Shown here: piece after piece, positions 8,548 to 17,918 of the stretch
How the letters are laid out: each line of letters begins with the position of its first letter
How positions within the stretch are numbered: position 1 is the first letter of the stretch
Source: Maribacter polysiphoniae
GTDB taxonomy: Bacteria > Bacteroidota > Bacteroidia > Flavobacteriales > Flavobacteriaceae
Reading direction: 5' to 3'
Length of the DNA stretch: 64,000 nucleotides
Assembly (NCBI RefSeq): GCF_003148665.1
Contig: NZ_QGGQ01000001.1
Span: 513,762-577,761 of the forward strand
Program-made: the position numbers and the translations under genes
Notes under the pieces: generated by a model
Databases searched by the model: none
What the model saw: only the letters and a program-made list of their open reading frames with translations
Told to the model about the DNA's origin: nothing

Positions 8548-8717
8548 ATGTTAGAACACATCATTATGAAAGCAAGAATAAAAAACATTATCACCTTTTG
8601 TTGTATGGTAGTTGTCCTTGGTACCCAGGCTTTGCTTGAAGGTAGTTGGAAAGTGGAGCCGCATAAAAGCAACAACTTGGAGTCCTGAGCTATAAGGTGA
8701 TGATCGGAACAGTGTAA
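8548..8717 (+). pseudogene. Truncated, frameshifted YceI-family gene remnant
   Basis: An ATG at 8548 (or 8566) opens a short frame with a signal-peptide-like start (MKARIKNIITFCCMVVVLG), then GSWKVEPHKSN, ending at a TGA at 8686-8688. In the +1 frame the sequence continues with VLSYKVMIGTV before a TAA at 8715-8717. YceI proteins begin their mature domain with W-K-V-x-P-x-x-S and continue with a strand of the type xxSYKVMxGTVxG. The two pieces therefore look like about 50 residues of a family that is normally about 190 long. The rest is gone. Confidence 0.6.
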
Positions 8718-8752
8718 CTTTTATTTATTTCTTTATAATTTGGGTTAGTTAG

Positions 8753-8839
8753 TTTAGTTGGTTATTAAAACCCGCTGACGATTTTGGGACGGTCTCACCT
8801 ATGGCAAGACGGATTCTTTGAACGGTCAGCGGGTTTTTT
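8753..8839 (+). terminator. TTGGTT-motif variant followed by long-stem terminator (copy A)
   Basis: TTTAGTTGGTTATT (8753-8766) is a variant of the motif seen at 24795 and 52785. It runs straight into a stem AAACCCGCTGAC / GTCAGCGGGTTT with arms ending at 8779 and starting at 8825, and T6 at 8834-8839. The loop is unusually long (about 45 bases) and may hold inner pairing (ACGGT...). On the minus strand it can end the ALDH transcript. Confidence 0.6.
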
Positions 8840-8844
8840 ATGTA

Positions 8845-10398
8845 CTATAAATCAAATTTAATCCCTTGGGCCAAAGGTAGTTCGGTGGTGTAATTTATGG
8901 TATTGGTTTGTCTCCGCATGTATACTTTCCATGCATCGGAACCCGATTCACGTCCTCCACCAGTTTCTTTTTCGCCCCCAAAGGCGCCTCCGATTTCAGC
9001 TCCTGAAGTGCCAATATTCACATTAGCGATACCACAGTCGCTACCCGCACAGGACAGGAAATTTTCCGCTTCACGCAAATTATTGGTCATTATGGCTGAA
9101 GATAAACCTTGAACCACCCCGTTTTGTATTTCTATGGCATTATTGACATCCCCTGAATATTTAAGCAGATACAAGACGGGGGCAAAAGTTTCATGCTGTA
9201 CTATTTCGAAATCATTATTAGCCTCGGCAATGGCTGGTTTTACATAGCATCCACTTTCATAGCCCGCTCCTTCTAAAACCCCTCCCTCAACAATTAATTT
9301 ACCACCCTCTTCCACAACCTTGGTTAAGGCACTTTGATAATTGGCAACAGCATCGGTATCGATTAAAGGTCCTACGTGATTCTTTTCATCCAAGGGGTTT
9401 CCAATCCGTAATTGGCTGTAAGCTTTCACGAGTGCTTCTTTCACGGTCTCGTACATCGATTCATGTATGATCAATCTACGTGTTGAGGTACACCGTTGTC
9501 CTGCAGTACCCACAGCCCCAAAGACAGCACCGATTACGGTCATTTTGATGTCGGCGTCAGGAGTTACGATAATGGCATTGTTTCCACCAAGCTCAAGTAA
9601 TGATTTACCTAATCGGGCTGCTACCGCTTGCGCTACGATCTTACCCATTCTTATGGATCCCGTTGCAGAGATCAAGGGTATACGCGGATCTTGGGTCATC
9701 ATTTCCCCAACTTTATAATCACCGTTGATCAGGCATGAGATACCTTCGGGAAGCCCATTGGCTTTAAGTACCGAAGCTGCTATATGTTGACATGCAATAC
9801 CGCATAATGGTGTTTTTTCTGAAGGCTTCCAGATACATACGTCGCCACATACCCAAGCCAAGGCAGTATTCCAGGCCCATACGGCAACCGGAAAATTGAA
9901 GGCTGAGATTATACCGACCACCCCTAAAGGATGGTACTGCTCATACATACGGTGGCCGGGACGTTCGGAGTGCATGGTCAACCCGTGGAGTTGCCTTGAC
10001 AGTCCGACTGCAAAATCACAGATATCGATCATTTCCTGAACCTCACCTAAACCCTCTTGGTAGCTTTTTCCCATTTCATAGGAAACCAATTTACCTAGGG
10101 GTTCTTTAAGTTCACGTAGCTTGTTGCCAAATTGCCTAACAACCTCACCCCGTTGGGGGGCAGGCATTTTTCGCCAAGGCTTAAATGCTTGGGTGGCGGT
10201 AACCATGGCTTGCTCATAGTCGGTTTTTGTGGTGCTTTTTACTTTTCCGATAAGCGCGCCGTCTACCGGTGAATAAGAGGCAATTGCCTCACCGGATCCA
10301 AAATTGTTTGAGCCCGTAGAGGTACCTAGATTGATATCCTGGATGCCCAATTTTTTAAGGGCATCGTTGATGCCGAATTCCATTGCTATTTTTGACAT
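8845..10398 (-). CDS. ALDH7 (antiquitin-type) aldehyde dehydrogenase, likely alpha-aminoadipic semialdehyde dehydrogenase
   Basis: A 517-residue NAD(P)+-dependent aldehyde dehydrogenase. It matches the ALDH7A1 pattern along its length: DICDFAVGLSRQL, GIISAFNFPVAVW, LLELGGNNAIIV with the general-base Glu, GTAGQRCTSTRRL with the catalytic Cys, GSDCGIANVNIGTSGAEIGG, and a C-terminal LPLAQGIKFDL nearly identical to the mammalian enzyme ending. Family members oxidise alpha-aminoadipic semialdehyde in lysine catabolism. It is on the same strand as the DUF1304 and 3-hydroxyanthranilate dioxygenase genes, so aminomuconate semialdehyde is an alternative substrate, but the sequence favours ALDH7. ATG 10398 (MSKIAMEF) or 10383 could start it. 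Confidence 0.88.
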   Translation of the reverse strand: MSKIAMEFGINDALKKLGIQDINLGTSTGSNNFGSGEAIASYSPVDGALIGKVKSTTKTDYEQAMVTATQAFKPWRKMPAPQRGEVVRQFGNKLRELKEPLGKLVSYEMGKSYQEGLGEVQEMIDICDFAVGLSRQLHGLTMHSERPGHRMYEQYHPLGVVGIISAFNFPVAVWAWNTALAWVCGDVCIWKPSEKTPLCGIACQHIAASVLKANGLPEGISCLINGDYKVGEMMTQDPRIPLISATGSIRMGKIVAQAVAARLGKSLLELGGNNAIIVTPDADIKMTVIGAVFGAVGTAGQRCTSTRRLIIHESMYETVKEALVKAYSQLRIGNPLDEKNHVGPLIDTDAVANYQSALTKVVEEGGKLIVEGGVLEGAGYESGCYVKPAIAEANNDFEIVQHETFAPVLYLLKYSGDVNNAIEIQNGVVQGLSSAIMTNNLREAENFLSCAGSDCGIANVNIGTSGAEIGGAFGGEKETGGGRESGSDAWKVYMRRQTNTINYTTELPLAQGIKFDL

Positions 10399-10435
10399 AA
10401 TATAACTTTTTAACCACGAATTGTTAAATATATGA

Positions 10436-10443
10436 CAAAGCTA
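10436..10443 (-). promoter_or_regulatory. Putative -7 box of the ALDH gene
   Basis: On the minus strand reads TAGCTTTG, an exact TAnnTTTG match, about 38 bases before the ATG. No clear TTG lies at -33. Confidence 0.35.
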
Positions 10444-10500
10444 CGAATAATCATGAGGTTTGTCATTGGGCAGGTTTTTAATATAAAGGGCTTACGGAAA

Positions 10501-10863
10501 CTATTTGACCAAGAGCAGGATTATTGTTATAATCGCAGGTGCTGCCTGGAAAAGGAATATTTTCTTATCCGCTGTCATTGCCCCGTAAATACCGGCAACC
10601 GCTACGCAACCTAAAAAGAATAGGGCAATATTTGATTTCCATACGGGATCTGTGATAAAAAAGGTCCATAGGAGTCCAGCTGCCAGAAAGCCATTATATA
10701 ACCCTTGATTGGCTGCTAGGGGTTTTGTAGGCTCGAATAGTTCCGGCGGAAAATTCTTAAAGATCCGCTTACCCCGTGTTGTCCAGGCAAACATTTCGAA
10801 CCAAAGGAAATAGAGGTGCAATATAGCGACCAGTCCTACAAGAATGTCTATGGCTGTTCCCAT
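10501..10863 (-). CDS. DUF1304 family membrane protein
   Basis: A 120-residue inner-membrane protein with four hydrophobic segments (AIDILVGLVAILHLYFLWFE; GLYNGFLAAGLLWTFFI; NIALFFLGCVAVAGIYGA; APAIITIILLLVK). The conserved EMFAWTTRGKRIF and ANQGLYNGFLAAGL stretches identify DUF1304; its function is unknown. It starts 3 bases after the stop of the 3-hydroxyanthranilate dioxygenase gene, so the two are cotranscribed. Confidence 0.85.
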   Translation of the reverse strand: MGTAIDILVGLVAILHLYFLWFEMFAWTTRGKRIFKNFPPELFEPTKPLAANQGLYNGFLAAGLLWTFFITDPVWKSNIALFFLGCVAVAGIYGAMTADKKIFLFQAAPAIITIILLLVK

Positions 10864-10866
10864 GGT

Positions 10867-11406
10867 TTAATCCTCTGAAGTAAAACGTTCATCAACGGGC
10901 ATTACCGTACCACAATTATCACAGGTGCGTAATTCCTTGGAGCCGTAAAAGTGTTTAAAGTGTGCCAAAAAATCCTTTTCTATATCGTTCAAGGTAAAGT
11001 ATGCCTCGTATAATTTGTGGTTGCAATTGTCACAGAACCATAGTAAGCCATCATCAACGTCCATATTGGCCCTTTTACGTTCAATGACCAATCCTATCGA
11101 CCCTTCATGCCGAACAGGGGAATGTGGTACTTTCGCTGGGTGTAGATACATGTCGCCCGGTCCAAGCTTCATGGTTTTTTTTTGTCCATTTTCTTGAATA
11201 TGGACTTCTATATTGCCTTCCAATTGGAAGAAAAGTTCTTCGGTTTCATTATAATGGTAATCTTTACGGGCATTTGGTCCGGCAACGATCATTACAATAT
11301 AATCACCTGATTCCTTATACAGATTCTTATTCCCTATGGGTGGTTTTAGTAAATCCCGATTTTGTTCGATCCACTTTAATAGATTAAAAGGGGGTGAAAT
11401 AGCCAT
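10867..11406 (-). CDS. nbaC: 3-hydroxyanthranilate 3,4-dioxygenase
   Basis: A 179-residue cupin enzyme of the kynurenine pathway that opens 3-hydroxyanthranilate to 2-amino-3-carboxymuconate semialdehyde. Counting from ATG 11406, the iron ligands fall at H51, E57 and H95 (DYHYNETEE, KVPHSP), and conserved R47 and R99 are present, the same numbers as in the well-studied Cupriavidus enzyme. The C-terminal rubredoxin-like site (C125/C128 and C162/C165) is intact. An in-frame upstream extension to 11463 does not resemble the family, so ATG 11406 is the start. Tryptophan 2,3-dioxygenase is at 53712, far away, so the pathway is dispersed. Confidence 0.94.
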   Translation of the reverse strand: MAISPPFNLLKWIEQNRDLLKPPIGNKNLYKESGDYIVMIVAGPNARKDYHYNETEELFFQLEGNIEVHIQENGQKKTMKLGPGDMYLHPAKVPHSPVRHEGSIGLVIERKRANMDVDDGLLWFCDNCNHKLYEAYFTLNDIEKDFLAHFKHFYGSKELRTCDNCGTVMPVDERFTSED

Positions 11407-11511
11407 AATTGAAATTTGAATATTAATAACTTGCCCGTTGGTTTTCGCACCAAACTTATACAAGCCAGTAATTCAAATGTAAGAAAAGAAAATCGGACTT
11501 TAGGCTATCTT

Positions 11512-11988
11512 TTACCGATAGAAGAGCTGCGTAAAGTATAAATGGCCATCATTATCTTTTTTAACGCTAACTGCTGTATGTGTAAAATTACCTTCCATGG
11601 TTTTTTTATGTTCAGCACTGGCCAACCATTTTTCGAATGCCTCATACGCCGAAGCATAGTCCTTGGCAACATTTTCGGCAACCATTTCGGCATTGACCTC
11701 GGAAGAGATGCTTGAGGCCCTAGAACTAAAACCATCGTGGCTAAGACTACCGGTGGCTATCATGTGATCGTTGTGTTTGTTGGCGTACTCATAGGCAATG
11801 GCACTGAATTCCATAGACGAATAGCCCATGGACAGCCTGTGGCCATTAACGATATCCAAAAGGTCATTCTCTACTTCAATGGCATTCTTTGCCTCGATAA
11901 TATCTGTATCATCCAATGATTCTTGTGAACAAGAATTTAGAATTAAAACAGATATAATGAGGAATGCTTGTGACAATCTCATTTTCAT
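11512..11988 (-). CDS. CAP/SCP-domain lipoprotein
   Basis: A 158-residue secreted protein. The signal peptide ends in a lipobox, LILNSC with C20 as the lipidation site. A CAP (SCP/PR-1) domain follows, with NGHRLSMGYSSMEFS, HNDHMIATGSLSHDGF (the two His are typical of the CAP cavity), VAENVAKDY and FEKWLASAEHKKTM. Such proteins are surface or periplasmic with little known biochemistry. The upstream region holds two AAGTAGGTG repeats 20 bases apart. Confidence 0.85.
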   Translation of the reverse strand: MKMRLSQAFLIISVLILNSCSQESLDDTDIIEAKNAIEVENDLLDIVNGHRLSMGYSSMEFSAIAYEYANKHNDHMIATGSLSHDGFSSRASSISSEVNAEMVAENVAKDYASAYEAFEKWLASAEHKKTMEGNFTHTAVSVKKDNDGHLYFTQLFYR

Positions 11989-12325
11989 ACAATGTTCTAA
12001 ATTGTAAGTAGGTGTGTTCTTTTATAAGTAGGTGGAGAATTGGGGTCTCGTGTTCTAAAGTTGAATGGGGTGTCTCAACTGCTGTAATGATAGAAAATTT
12101 TGTGGTAACAACCTACTAGAAGATGTTTTTTTTCGATGAACTGCAACCTACTTTTTGGGATATGTTATCGATTGAGCCTATTTTTTATCAATTTGTAATC
12201 AAATAGGATCCGTATGGGAAGGAATCTTCACTCTTTTTCATGAATGGTGTTTTAAGCTCTAATTTTATTCTTTTGGGATTGGATTTTGTAAAATCCCTAT
12301 TACTTTTATGGTAAATATCCATTTT
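11989..12325. other. Intergenic region with four AAGTAGGT-type repeats
   Basis: Divergent spacer between the CAP lipoprotein and alpha-2-macroglobulin genes. AAGTAGGTG occurs at 12006-12014 and 12026-12034, each preceded by TGTTCT. The reverse complement CAACCTACT occurs at 12109-12117 and 12144-12152. The right end holds the promoter of the macroglobulin gene. No further ORF is convincing. Confidence 0.5.
12279..12308 (+). promoter_or_regulatory. Putative promoter of the alpha-2-macroglobulin gene
   Basis: TTG at 12279-12281, 19-base spacer, TACTTTTA at 12301-12308 (one mismatch to TAnnTTTG). Its position supports ATG 12326 rather than ATG 12308 as the start. Confidence 0.5.
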
Positions 12326-15300
12326 ATGAAATTTGCCCATTTAGTACGTTTGGCACTTCTTTCAATGCTACTTGTTGGATGTACCTCTAAAAAGGAATCT
12401 TCCATTGAACAATTCGATGATCTTAGTAAATACCAATCTTATATATCCGAGGTAACCCATGGTATTATTTCCGCGAAAAGTGATGTTCGCGTGGTGTTGA
12501 ACCAAGCTGTTGGATCTTGGGAAAATGGTGATGGATTGGACAATAGTCTCCTTATGGTAAACCCCAAGGTGAAAGGAAAGGTGGTGGCCTTGAACAATAG
12601 GACAATAGCTTTTGTTCCCGAAGAAGGTTTTGATCAGGATACGGATTACACATTTACCTTGGCGTTGAAGGATATTATAGGCGAAGTGCCAAAAGAACTG
12701 AAGACCATGGTTTTCGGCGTAAAAACACAAAAGCAACAATTTAATGTTTACACGGAGCCATTGCAGTCCTATTCCAAAGACTTTCAGTACATAACCGGTC
12801 ATGTGCGAAGTTCTGATATCATGCCTTTACAGGAATTGAAAGAGCTCATATCGGTAAGGCAAAACGGGAAGGATATAAAGCTCAAATTTGAAGGTGCAGT
12901 TGCGGAAGGCACGCAGTTCTTTTTTAAGATCGACAGCATACAGCGATTTGAAGAGGACTCATCGCTGGAAGTTGTCTGGGACGGAACAAAAAAAAATATC
13001 GAAAGCTCGGGCAAGAATACCATAAAGATTCCTGGTAAGAACAACTTTACGGTTTTGGAAGCCTTGGTACAAACCGGAGAAGATCAATTGGTTTTGGTCA
13101 ATTTTTCCGACCCCATAAAAAAAGGTCAAAATTTAAAGGGCTTGGTGGTTTTGGAAGGAGCCTCCAATCCAAGGTTGGTCGTAGATGGCAATGTTTTAAG
13201 GGTCTATCCCAACCAAGAAATAAAAGGAACGGCATTACTAGAGGTTTTTGACGGGATCCAAAGTGCCGATGGGTATAAGCTCATGTCCAAATTTGAGGAG
13301 CGCGTGGCCTTTGAACAGATTAAACCCGAAATACGGTTGTTGGGCAATGGAACAATTTTACCATCATCGAACAACCTAAAGATAAATTTCGAAACGGTAA
13401 ATCTTAAAGCTGTTGACATATCTGTTTTGAAGATCTACGAAAACAATGTCCTTCAATTCCTTCAGGGGAATTCCATTGACGGCACTAATAACTTGCGATC
13501 GGTAGCCCGTCCCATTGTCAGAAAGAAAATCAATCTACAAACCCATTTATCAAATACCAATGACAAATGGACGGCACATGCGTTGGATCTTAAAACTTTG
13601 ATAACACCCGATCCAGGTGCGATTTATAGGGTAGAGTTCAATATTAAACCCTCATACAGTTCTTATGAATGCAGCACTACCAATTTCGGTTCTGATTCGG
13701 AAACAGTCGAGGATTTTGATGAGGCAGAGGAAGATAGTTCCTGGGATGGTATAGAAACCTATTATGAGGATTACTATTATAACTATGATTGGAACGAGCG
13801 GGACAATCCATGCCATACGTCCTATTACTACAATAAAAATGTCGGCATCAATGTTTTGGCCAGTGATCTTGGTGTTACGGTAAAAAAGGGAGTGAATAAC
13901 AGTTATTTTGTGGCTGTCAATGATATTTTAAACACCAACCCTGTTCCCGGGGCAAAGGTTACCTTCTATAATTTTCAACAACAGCCCTTGGGTAATGTCG
14001 TTACCGATGCTGATGGTACATCTATTTTCGATGCCGAAAAGCTGGCTTATTTTGCCATTATTGAGAAAAATGGACAGAAAACCTATGTTAAACTCAACGA
14101 TGGAAATTCCCTGTCGGTGAGTAAATTCAACGTAGCGGGGGTACAACTGCAGAAAGGCATTAAAGGTTTTATTTTTGGGGAACGTGGAGTATGGCGTCCA
14201 GGGGATCAAATCTTTCTTTCGTTTTTATTGAATGATAATGCGAATAAATTACCTGACAATCATCCGGTAAAACTTGAGTTATTGGACCCCTACAATAAAG
14301 TGGTCTTACGTGAGGTCCGAACTTCCGGCCTGAACAATTTTTATCATTTTACGATCAAGACCGATGAAAATGCACCGACGGGCAACTGGTTGGCAAAAGT
14401 GTCGGTTGGCGGGGCCACCTTTACGAAGTCTATTAAGATTGAGACCATTAAACCCAATAGGTTAAAGATAAAGACTACATTCAAGGAGGAGGTGCTCTCC
14501 AGTGCCAAACCAATTTCGGGCAATTTGGAAGTGAAGTGGCTCCATGGGGCTATTGCCAAGAATCTTAAAACAGATGTTACGGCTAAGTTCAATGCACAGA
14601 ACACAAGTTTTAAATCCTTTCCAGGTTATGTTTTTGATGACCCAACAAGAACCTTTTCTTCGGAAGAACAACGTGTTTTTGATGGGAGATTGAATGCAGA
14701 GGGCAAGGTGGATTTCAGTATGAATGTCCAATTATCGAATAGGGCACCAGGAATGCTCAATGCCGCTTTTATAACAAAGGTGTATGAAAATGGTGGTGAT
14801 TTCAGTACCGATGTATTTGTAAAACCGTATTCCCCATATGAAACCTACATTGGATTGAATACCCCCAAAGGGGATAAAAACAGGGGGATGTTACTGACAG
14901 ATACCAAGCATCATTTTGAAGTGGTATCGGTTGATGAACAAGGAAATCCGAAAGCCGCAAAAAACCTTAAGGTGACCATCCATAAAATTAATTGGAGATG
15001 GTGGTGGGATACTTCTGCGGATAATCTTAGCAATTTTAGTAGTAGTAATTACCGTGAGAAGGTTTTTGATAAAACAATAAGCACTAATGCCAAAGGGATT
15101 GCCACCTTTGATTTTGAATTGAAATATCCCAATTGGGGTCGCTATTTAGTGCGTGTAGAGGATGTCAACGGAGGCCATGCAACCGGAAAGACGATTTATA
15201 TCGACTGGCCAGGTTGGGCCGGAAAATCCAGGAAAAATGATCCTTCAGCGGCTACCATGTTGGTTTTTTCCGCGGATAAGGAAGTTTATAATGTAGGGGA

Positions 15301-17845
15301 AAAGGCCAAAGTGACTTTCCCTAGTTCCGAAGGGGGAAGAGCCCTGGTTACCATTGAAAATGGCAGTGAAGTCCTAGAGTCGCTCTGGGTTGAAACCACC
15401 AAGGGAGAGACACAATTCGAATTGCCCATAAAGGATCTTTATACGCCAAACGTATTTATCCATATTTCATTATTGCAACCGCATGCTTCAACCCTGAATG
15501 ATTCCCCGCTTCGATTGTACGGCCTAATACCCCTTTCGATAGAGAATCCTACTACCAAATTAGAGCCTGTTATTGCAATGCCCGACGTGTTGCGACCAGA
15601 GGAGGGCATCACATTAAAAGTAAGTGAGGCGAACAAAAAAGCAATGACCTATAGTGTTGCCATCGTGGATGAAGGGTTATTGGACCTTACCCGTTTTAAA
15701 ACCCCTAACCCATGGGATACATTTTATGCCCATGAAGCCCTAGGGGTAAAAACATGGGATGTCTATGATGATGTCATTGGCGCTTTCGGCGGTCGCATAG
15801 ACCAAGTGTTTGCTATAGGGGGTGATAGTGAATTGGCGGGGGCCAAGAACAAAAAAGCAAACAGGTTTGAGCCTATGGTCGTTCATTTGGGGCCTTTTGA
15901 ACTTAAAGAAGGTCAAACCAGGTCACATAAGATTAAAATTCCAAAATATGTAGGGTCGGTCCGAACCATGATCGTCGCAGGGGAAAATACCAATGGGGCT
16001 TATGGCAGTGTAGCGAAGACCACTCCGGTTCGAAAGCCATTGATGGTATTGGCTTCTTTGCCCCGAAAAATAACACAAGGTGAAAAAGTAACCCTTCCGA
16101 TAACGGTTTTTGCGATGGAAAAAAAGGTGCGTAATGTTACCGTTTCCATCAAAGGGGATCAGGCGTTCACCATTGAGGGAGCGGCTTCCCAAACCATTTC
16201 GTTTGCCCAACCCGATGAGAAAATGGTCTATTTTAAGTTAAATGTGTCCGATTTTAAGGGGATAGGAAAAGTGAGGATAGAAGCTACGGGCAATGGGGAA
16301 AAGGCTTCATTTGAAATTCCGATCGATGTGGTCAATCCCAATCCGATGACCTCTACGGTACAGGATTTGGTACTTGATGCCCAAGGCAGTCAAACATTGG
16401 ATCTTCAAACTTTTGGAATTGCAGGAAGCAATTCGGCCCAAGTAGAATTTTCGACCATACCACCGATGAATTTCAATGGGCGTATGAAATATTTGATTCG
16501 ATATCCCCATGGTTGCGTAGAACAGACCACTTCGGCTGCTTTTCCCCAACTGTTCTTGTCGGATATCTTTGATCTGGATACCAATCGTAAAAGCCAAGTG
16601 CAAATGCACGTGGAAAGTGCCATTCAGCGATTGGGAGGCTATCAATTGCCTAATGGGGGATTCCCCTATTGGCCAGGACAGGGTAGGGTCAACGATTGGG
16701 GTACTTCCTTTGCCGGACATTTCTTGATCGAGGCGGAAAGTAAAGGCTATGTGCTGCCTATTGGGTTTAAATCGAGCTGGGTAAGTTACCAACAACAGAT
16801 TGCGAAACAATGGAGAAGTGGTTCGGGGAATTCTGATTTGGCTCAGGCCTATCGTTTGTATACCCTTGCTTTATCCGGGAATCCCGATGTAGCTTCAATG
16901 AACCGTTTAAGGGAGACCCGTGGGCTTTCCAACGAATCAAAATACCGCCTAGCCGCTACCTATGCCTTAATCGGTCAAAAGCGGGTTGCGGAAGAGGTAC
17001 TATCCGAAACCAATATGGATTTCACGAATGATGAATACGACTATTATACGTTTGGTTCCGAAAGTAGAAATAGGGCTATGGCTTTGGAAACATATGTATT
17101 GCTCAACGATAAATCCAAGGCAAGGGAATTGGCCAAAACCGTAGCCCAACGATTGGGGAAAAAACAATGGATGAGTACGCAAAGCACCGCTTATAGTCTA
17201 TTGGCAATGGCTAAATTCGCTGGTATGGTAGGAGGCAAAGGCGTCAAGGCCAAATTAACGGTGAATGGTGCGATAACAGATGTGAATACGGCTAAGACCT
17301 TGGCAGAACATGAATTGAAAATCAAAGAAGGAAGCAATCGTATTGTGATATCAAATTTGGATCAGAACACTCTGTATGTTTCAATTGTGAATAATGGGAA
17401 ACTACCGGTAGGTGAGGACCGGGAATTTCAGCGAAACCTTAAGGTTAGTTCGGTATTTAAAGGAAGGGATGGTTCGCGTATCGATATTTCGAGAATCATG
17501 CAGGGCACTGATTTTGTGGCTGAGGTTACCTTGACCAATACCACGGGAAATAAGATTGAAAATGTGGCTTTGACACAAATTTTCCCAAGTGGATGGGAAA
17601 TTGTAAATACACGATTTACCGATTTTGGAGCGTTTGAACAAAACCAAGTAGACTATACCGATATACGGGACGATAGGGCTAATTTCTATTTTGATCTCAA
17701 TAAGAATGAAACAAAAACCTTCAGGGTGTTATTGAATGCCTCTTATTTGGGAACCTATTATTTACCAGGGGTACAGGCAGAGGCCATGTATGACAATGAT
17801 TATGCTGTAAGGACCAAGGGTAGATGGGTCGAGGTGGTACAATAA
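12326..17845 (+). CDS. Bacterial alpha-2-macroglobulin family lipoprotein with thioester
   Basis: A 1839-residue protease-trapping protein, presumably tethered in the periplasm. The signal peptide ends in a lipobox (LLVGC, C19). Macroglobulin (MG) domains fill the first two thirds; the bait/nucleophile half contains VKKGVNNSYFVAVNDI, GVWRPGDQIFLSFLL and the thioester site HGCVEQTT (C1397 and Q1400). A terpenoid-cyclase-like alpha domain follows (NGGFPYWPGQGRVNDWGTSF). About residues 455-505 form a very acidic, Tyr-rich insertion (EEDSSWDGIETYYEDYYYN) that I do not know from the family core. The family often pairs with PBP1C, found here at 20177. Start ATG 12326 is chosen for the signal peptide; ATG 12308 would overlap the -7 box. 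Confidence 0.93.
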   Translation: MKFAHLVRLALLSMLLVGCTSKKESSIEQFDDLSKYQSYISEVTHGIISAKSDVRVVLNQAVGSWENGDGLDNSLLMVNPKVKGKVVALNNRTIAFVPEEGFDQDTDYTFTLALKDIIGEVPKELKTMVFGVKTQKQQFNVYTEPLQSYSKDFQYITGHVRSSDIMPLQELKELISVRQNGKDIKLKFEGAVAEGTQFFFKIDSIQRFEEDSSLEVVWDGTKKNIESSGKNTIKIPGKNNFTVLEALVQTGEDQLVLVNFSDPIKKGQNLKGLVVLEGASNPRLVVDGNVLRVYPNQEIKGTALLEVFDGIQSADGYKLMSKFEERVAFEQIKPEIRLLGNGTILPSSNNLKINFETVNLKAVDISVLKIYENNVLQFLQGNSIDGTNNLRSVARPIVRKKINLQTHLSNTNDKWTAHALDLKTLITPDPGAIYRVEFNIKPSYSSYECSTTNFGSDSETVEDFDEAEEDSSWDGIETYYEDYYYNYDWNERDNPCHTSYYYNKNVGINVLASDLGVTVKKGVNNSYFVAVNDILNTNPVPGAKVTFYNFQQQPLGNVVTDADGTSIFDAEKLAYFAIIEKNGQKTYVKLNDGNSLSVSKFNVAGVQLQKGIKGFIFGERGVWRPGDQIFLSFLLNDNANKLPDNHPVKLELLDPYNKVVLREVRTSGLNNFYHFTIKTDENAPTGNWLAKVSVGGATFTKSIKIETIKPNRLKIKTTFKEEVLSSAKPISGNLEVKWLHGAIAKNLKTDVTAKFNAQNTSFKSFPGYVFDDPTRTFSSEEQRVFDGRLNAEGKVDFSMNVQLSNRAPGMLNAAFITKVYENGGDFSTDVFVKPYSPYETYIGLNTPKGDKNRGMLLTDTKHHFEVVSVDEQGNPKAAKNLKVTIHKINWRWWWDTSADNLSNFSSSNYREKVFDKTISTNAKGIATFDFELKYPNWGRYLVRVEDVNGGHATGKTIYIDWPGWAGKSRKNDPSAATMLVFSADKEVYNVGEKAKVTFPSSEGGRALVTIENGSEVLESLWVETTKGETQFELPIKDLYTPNVFIHISLLQPHASTLNDSPLRLYGLIPLSIENPTTKLEPVIAMPDVLRPEEGITLKVSEANKKAMTYSVAIVDEGLLDLTRFKTPNPWDTFYAHEALGVKTWDVYDDVIGAFGGRIDQVFAIGGDSELAGAKNKKANRFEPMVVHLGPFELKEGQTRSHKIKIPKYVGSVRTMIVAGENTNGAYGSVAKTTPVRKPLMVLASLPRKITQGEKVTLPITVFAMEKKVRNVTVSIKGDQAFTIEGAASQTISFAQPDEKMVYFKLNVSDFKGIGKVRIEATGNGEKASFEIPIDVVNPNPMTSTVQDLVLDAQGSQTLDLQTFGIAGSNSAQVEFSTIPPMNFNGRMKYLIRYPHGCVEQTTSAAFPQLFLSDIFDLDTNRKSQVQMHVESAIQRLGGYQLPNGGFPYWPGQGRVNDWGTSFAGHFLIEAESKGYVLPIGFKSSWVSYQQQIAKQWRSGSGNSDLAQAYRLYTLALSGNPDVASMNRLRETRGLSNESKYRLAATYALIGQKRVAEEVLSETNMDFTNDEYDYYTFGSESRNRAMALETYVLLNDKSKARELAKTVAQRLGKKQWMSTQSTAYSLLAMAKFAGMVGGKGVKAKLTVNGAITDVNTAKTLAEHELKIKEGSNRIVISNLDQNTLYVSIVNNGKLPVGEDREFQRNLKVSSVFKGRDGSRIDISRIMQGTDFVAEVTLTNTTGNKIENVALTQIFPSGWEIVNTRFTDFGAFEQNQVDYTDIRDDRANFYFDLNKNETKTFRVLLNASYLGTYYLPGVQAEAMYDNDYAVRTKGRWVEVVQ

Positions 17846-17918
17846 TGAAGGAATGAATGTGCTCGGAATGGGGATGCCGTAAAGGGTCTAAAAAATTAAA
17901 AGGATAGGTGCGGTTGGA

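Noticed and set aside
16307-16810. 167-residue antisense frame inside the alpha-2-macroglobulin gene
   Set aside because: It covers the thioester region of a confirmed gene in antisense; no recognisable domain or promoter.
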